A DNA stretch of 64,000 bases, from NCBI RefSeq assembly GCF_032062135.1, contig NC_092859.1, positions 39,532,940 through 39,596,939 on the forward strand, given 5' to 3'. This stretch comes from Pyxicephalus adspersus (lineage: Eukaryota > Chordata > Amphibia > Anura > Pyxicephalidae). Below the pieces are notes generated by a model. That model did not search any database, was not told the DNA's origin, and was given only the letters and a program-made list of their open reading frames with translations. Shown here one piece after another: positions 60,281 to 64,000 of the stretch (position 1 is the first letter of the stretch; each line of letters starts with the position of its first letter). Position numbers and translations under genes: made by a program.

Positions 60281-60879
60281 CTAGAAAGGCCCATAGCTGT
60301 AAGAAATTAGGCGCATGGCCTACATGACGGGGTGTGGAATGTAGCCCAGGGTTGTTATTAAATTGAGGTAATACTAGGAGGGGCTGTGGTAGTGTGGAGT
60401 GTGGGGTAGGAGGGGATGAGAAATAGGATGAGTTAAAAGGGTCTGGACGGAAGTGGGAGGCCCTTTTTTGGAAGAAAAAGTTTTGGGCCCGCCCACCCCT
60501 TCTGTTATGGTTAGAATTTGGTATTTGGGGTCATCTTAGCGGTTGGGGTCTTGGAAGGCAGGAATCCAGTGAATTGGAATAGTCGTGGAGTTTGGCATAG
60601 GGGGATCCTCCTTGGTGGGTATGGAGCACTGTACAAAAGATACTGTAGGTTATAGGGCAGAGAATCAGTCAATAGATATATATTATTCTACAGGGACATT
60701 TCAGTGCCCTTGTAACAGTTAAAGTCTCACACACAGGAAGAATGTAATGGTGTGTGTCCGGTTGGACATTAGCATGAACTACCTGTGTCCGGTTGGACAT
60801 TAGCATGTTTATAGCTATCCCTGCTATTTACAGATCTGTCGTGGCAGATCAATGAGCAACTGCTGTAATAACTACAGCG

Positions 60880-61225
60880 GACACAATGCACCACTTGTCC
60901 TACTGTCACCAGGAACAACAAGGACATTTTTTTTGGAAGCAACAGAAATCCAACAGCCAAATGTCATCTCAAAGGCTTCCTCAGACTTGGTTACAGAATA
61001 GGAAGAAAGTAAGTGGTAAATTGACTGACAGTTTATCTCACACGATGATGACATATTTCTTACAGAGGAACACAATGTGCTACTTGTCCTCCTGTCACCA
61101 GAAATACCAGGAAAGTTTGTTTCCAGCAACAGAAATCCAACAGCCATTATGTCACCTCAAAGGCTTTTCCAGAGTGTTACAGAGTATGAAGAACATCACT
61201 GGTAAATTGAGTGATCACTGTTAGG
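60880..61225. repeat. Tandem pair of about 180-bp repeats
   Basis: Two similar blocks (about 60885-61035 and 61070-61215) both contain CACAATG..CACTTGTCC or CTACTTGTCC, CAACAGAAATCCAACAGCC and TCAAAGGCTT. A single copy lies at 52546-52670 in the other duplication unit, so the pair arose on this side only. Confidence 0.7.
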
Positions 61226-62169
61226 AATCAGATGCTTTAATCTTACGGATATAAAACTCTTGAAAATAAGTTGCAGAGAGGAAAATGATTCCCCTTTATA
61301 ATTCCTTATGACAAACACCAAATCGGCTGTGCCAGCCATACATAGACATGTAGCCACTATGAGGCCAGCAAAACACCAAGCACTTGGTGTCTGGGGGTCA
61401 TTGCATTCAGGACCATGCACAGCAATGCGTAGGTCCTTGTCTAGCCATTAGAACTACCTGGTCAACATATGCCATTTGCTTTTCAGCTCAGAACAAACTC
61501 CCACCCATCCAGAAGGTACCTTTGGTAAACCATCATTAAATGCAGCAAGCTTGCACATAATGTTGTGCTATGACTGTTCTGAACTAATGTGTACTGTACC
61601 ATTCTGTGTAGGAAGCATGCACCACAAGAGTTCCCATTCTGTGTATTCTTCCTTGATATTATTTTATTATTTTTGTAAAAACTATTTGCACTGTTCAACC
61701 ACAAGTTAAAATTACCCAGCTCCCTAAAAATAGACGTCTTGATAGAATGCATATGTGGACAAAGTCCTACATTGTCCCTACTGTTCCCCAGTGTCAGATG
61801 TGCTATGCCCCAAAAGACTACATCTTGCATAGATCTGTATCTAAATGGTTGCCTGGCATCTCCATCTGGACAAATTTCAGGTTGTGCCCCCTGTGAAGTA
61901 TTAGCTGGGGTGTCCCAGTTACGGAGGGGGGAGTGCCTAGTAGAAGGAAGAACCTCACTACCTTGTACTGCTGTGGATGGTTTCTATTGAATGCTATGAA
62001 TCAATAGCAAGCCCACATTAGTTTCCAGCAGTACTGGAACAAATTGTATTCACCCACTTAACATCTCGGTTTTATTACCTTGAGAGATTTTTAATTTGAC
62101 AGAAGCTGTACATGAGACTCCATTATCATTAACAGAACCACACAAATTTTTGAAAAACAGCTCATTTTA

Positions 62170-62326
62170 TTAAGCATTTACAGAGGTCAATGGACAATTT
62201 TCTCTTTTGTTTTCAACTCTGTTCCATCTTCTGTACAGGCTAGAACAACAAGGATAACTGCCAAGACACAGCCAACAACTGCTGTTCCTTTTAGCCAAAG
62301 CACGTAAGGACTGGAAGCCAGGTCAT
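62170..62326 (-). pseudogene. ZP4 pseudogene, exon 12-like
   Basis: This is close to exon 12 of the intact gene: it encodes [20 protein letters not shown] and on into the transmembrane helix. One base is missing near 62245 (CTAGAACAACAAGG against CTAGAACCAACAAGG), which shifts the frame in the middle of the membrane segment. A charged Lys also replaces Ile in the helix. The acceptor has changed to CATAG. The AATAAA/stop arrangement at the 3' end survives. Exons 2-11 are absent between this piece and the exon 1-like piece. Confidence 0.9.
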
Positions 62327-62484
62327 CTATGCCAAGAAAAAAAAAATATAGTACATTTTTAGTGCACAAACATGCATTTACAAGTAAAACTACTGTTTGA
62401 GACAAGTAGTAACAGTCTTACAATATTGTAAAGCAATCCAAACTGTACTAGATGATTTGGCCTTGTAGAATGTAGAGTCTCTTA

Positions 62485-62690
62485 CCTGTCCGCTTGACCC
62501 AATTCCCTCTGATCCACTATGTGCCCATTCATCCACCCTGGCCCCTGCCCTAACCAAACTATTCAACCTCTCCCTTTCTACTGGTAAAAACCCCTCTGCT
62601 TTCAAACATGCCATAATTCTCCCCATCCTAAAGAAACCCTCACTGGACCCCTCTCTACCGTCCTATCTCCCTTCTCTCATATATAAGAAA
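62485..62690 (+). mobile_element. L2-type LINE RT fragment inside the ZP4 pseudogene
   Basis: The plus strand encodes FNLSLSTGKNPSAFKHAIIL then PILKKPSLDPSLPSYLPSLL, the RT start region of L2-type elements (WKxAxxxPxxKK motif). It stands in place of ZP4 exons 2-11, so its insertion or a deletion at its ends removed them. Confidence 0.75.
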
Positions 62691-63262
62691 GGATAAACCC
62701 CTGTCTTCTGCCATATACATACACAAAAATATTGAAACTTCCATACTTTAGGTGTGGTGGCTGCATTAGCCATTGGAATGGTCTGATGGACAAAAAGGTA
62801 TGCCTTTCCATTAGAAACCCAGCAGAAGCCCTTCCTCAAAGCTTTACATGTAGTATGCCTCATTTTTCAATACAAACTCAAGCTTTAAAGCCAAGACCTC
62901 AGCATGCTAGTTATAGCTCAAGCATAGGGGAACTATGATCCCCAAAATTCATACAGAGGCAGAAAATTGTGGGGTTGGCAAGTCTTGGGATGGCTGAAAG
63001 TCCTCCCCACAGTAAAGTCTTAGAACACTGGAGATGCAACTACTCATTTACAAAAAGTGAAAGAGGTTGCAATGTATTAAACAACCTGCACTGCTGTCTA
63101 ATAGGACCCTGATCCTATTCATTTAAAGCTTATGCTGTAGTCTGACCAGTATTTTTCTTTAGTATAAAGGCTCACTGGTCATCTATAATTACTATTACAT
63201 TCACAAAATACAGACGTTAAATTTTTGATCTTAGAAAAACAGTAAATGCTACTTTTACTTAC

Positions 63263-63367
63263 CTATTACAGAGAGCACAAAAGCTGCATCATCCAGAACA
63301 GAAGGAAGAGAATATTGCCAAACTACCAGCCACAAAACCAAAACAACCCTACAAGAGCCAACACCAT
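63263..63367 (-). pseudogene. ZP4 pseudogene, exon 1-like
   Basis: Exon 1 homologue, starting MVLALVGLFWFCGW and then a stop. It is 105 bp against 160 bp in the intact copy; the 55-bp internal deletion removes the end of the signal peptide and shifts the frame. The donor (ATAG|GTAAGT) and the upstream TATA box are intact, so it could still be transcribed. Confidence 0.88.
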
Positions 63368-63754
63368 CTTTCCAGCAGCTACCAATACCAGCACTAGGTG
63401 AAATTCACTATTTATATGCTGAATCAGTAAAGTGACTTGACAGCTATGGTAGTGAGCCCAGGTGTACTGTGTTTAAAGAAAAGCAATCAGGTGCTGGGCA
63501 ATTTTTTTTAATTCATTTGTAGCTTATAATCTTTAGGTGAACATTTTTAGTAATATTTTGTATTTAATATTTCACAGATTTGTATAAGAAGTGATGTGTT
63601 ACAAAAAGTATCCTCTTGATGACTGAAACACAAAGCATTTCTATATAGATGAGAGGCATCCTTTAAAAAAAATAGCAACTTTAATTTTTGCAGTTTCAGA
63701 TATTTAACCATCAGTAAAGAGTGATATTCATTCTGTTGCAAAGCAAGGCTGCAA

Positions 63755-64000
63755 AGAGTGGGGTGGACTAAACTGAATTGAAGTGAAATGGAGTGGATGT
63801 ACTGTTACTGTTAATAGGACGATTGAATTATCAAGTATAGTACAAAGCACATATGTATTATACATTATATAGAGCAGAGACCTGGGCAGATCAGTTAGTG
63901 TAATGTACAGCACAGTGGGACACACTGAAGAATTTTGTATACAAAAAGTGGCGTAGAGTAGACTAAAGTGGAGTTGACTGAACAGGAGAGGACTGAAACA
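63755..64000. repeat. Short 15-bp-type array upstream of the ZP4 pseudogene
   Basis: GGGTGGACTAAACTGAATTG, GTGAAATGGAGTGG, then the companion segment (63797-63860). More array sequence resumes at 63953 and is cut by the window end. It is the counterpart of the array at 60.06 kb. Confidence 0.78.

Larger units (their letters stand above)
61050..64000. repeat. Segmental duplication, unit 2 (ZP4 pseudogene)
   Basis: Second, truncated copy of the ZP4 unit. It keeps the 3' flank (61.05-62.46 kb, with an extra segment of about 430 bp at 61.53-61.95 kb), exon 12, part of intron 1 (62.70-63.25 kb), exon 1, the promoter and upstream flank. Everything from exon 11 to exon 2 is replaced by an L2-type LINE fragment. 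It continues past the window end. Confidence 0.8.

Overview
The window looks like nuclear DNA of a frog or another amphibian. Three intact vertebrate genes (MED7, GM2A and a ZP4-type egg-coat glycoprotein gene) all lie on the minus strand, have ordinary GT-AG introns, and sit far apart in AT-rich DNA packed with transposons. The repeats are an amphibian-like mix: L1/Tx1-type, CR1-type and L2-type LINEs, tRNA-derived SINEs, Tc1, hAT and piggyBac DNA transposons, and many MITEs. I see no prokaryotic, organellar or retroviral gene. The species is not identifiable from the sequence alone.

Layout. 0-11 kb: no host gene; MITEs and two decayed L1 fragments on the minus strand. 11.46-11.54 kb: a tRNA-Ser(TGA) gene. 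15.1-16.9 kb: MED7 and its GC-richer promoter. 17-26 kb: a long foldback TTAA-type MITE, hAT MITEs, an L2 3' end and a third L1 fragment. 26.7-31.4 kb: GM2A, four coding exons. 31.8-41 kb: Tc1, CR1, L1 and piggyBac remnants, and a striking CpG-rich MITE. 42-45.2 kb: a tandem array with a 15-bp unit that reverses orientation twice. 46.2-51.1 kb: a nearly complete 4.9-kb hAT transposon with two internal minisatellites. 52.5-64 kb: a segmental duplication. Its first copy carries an intact 12-exon ZP4-like gene of 547 codons; the second carries a gutted pseudogene with only exon 1-like and exon 12-like pieces. Short arrays of the 15-bp-type repeat sit upstream of both copies.

The three genes act in unrelated processes: MED7 in Pol II transcription (Mediator middle module), GM2A in lysosomal glycolipid breakdown, and ZP4 in the egg envelope. 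Nothing suggests an operon-like relationship. The most unusual material is in the repeats: the 15-bp array with a companion sequence shared at three loci, the minisatellite-bearing hAT element, the CpG-rich MITE, the 17.5-kb foldback and the ZP duplication. Splice sites, reading frames and exon lengths were checked by hand. Repeat family names are by recognition only.
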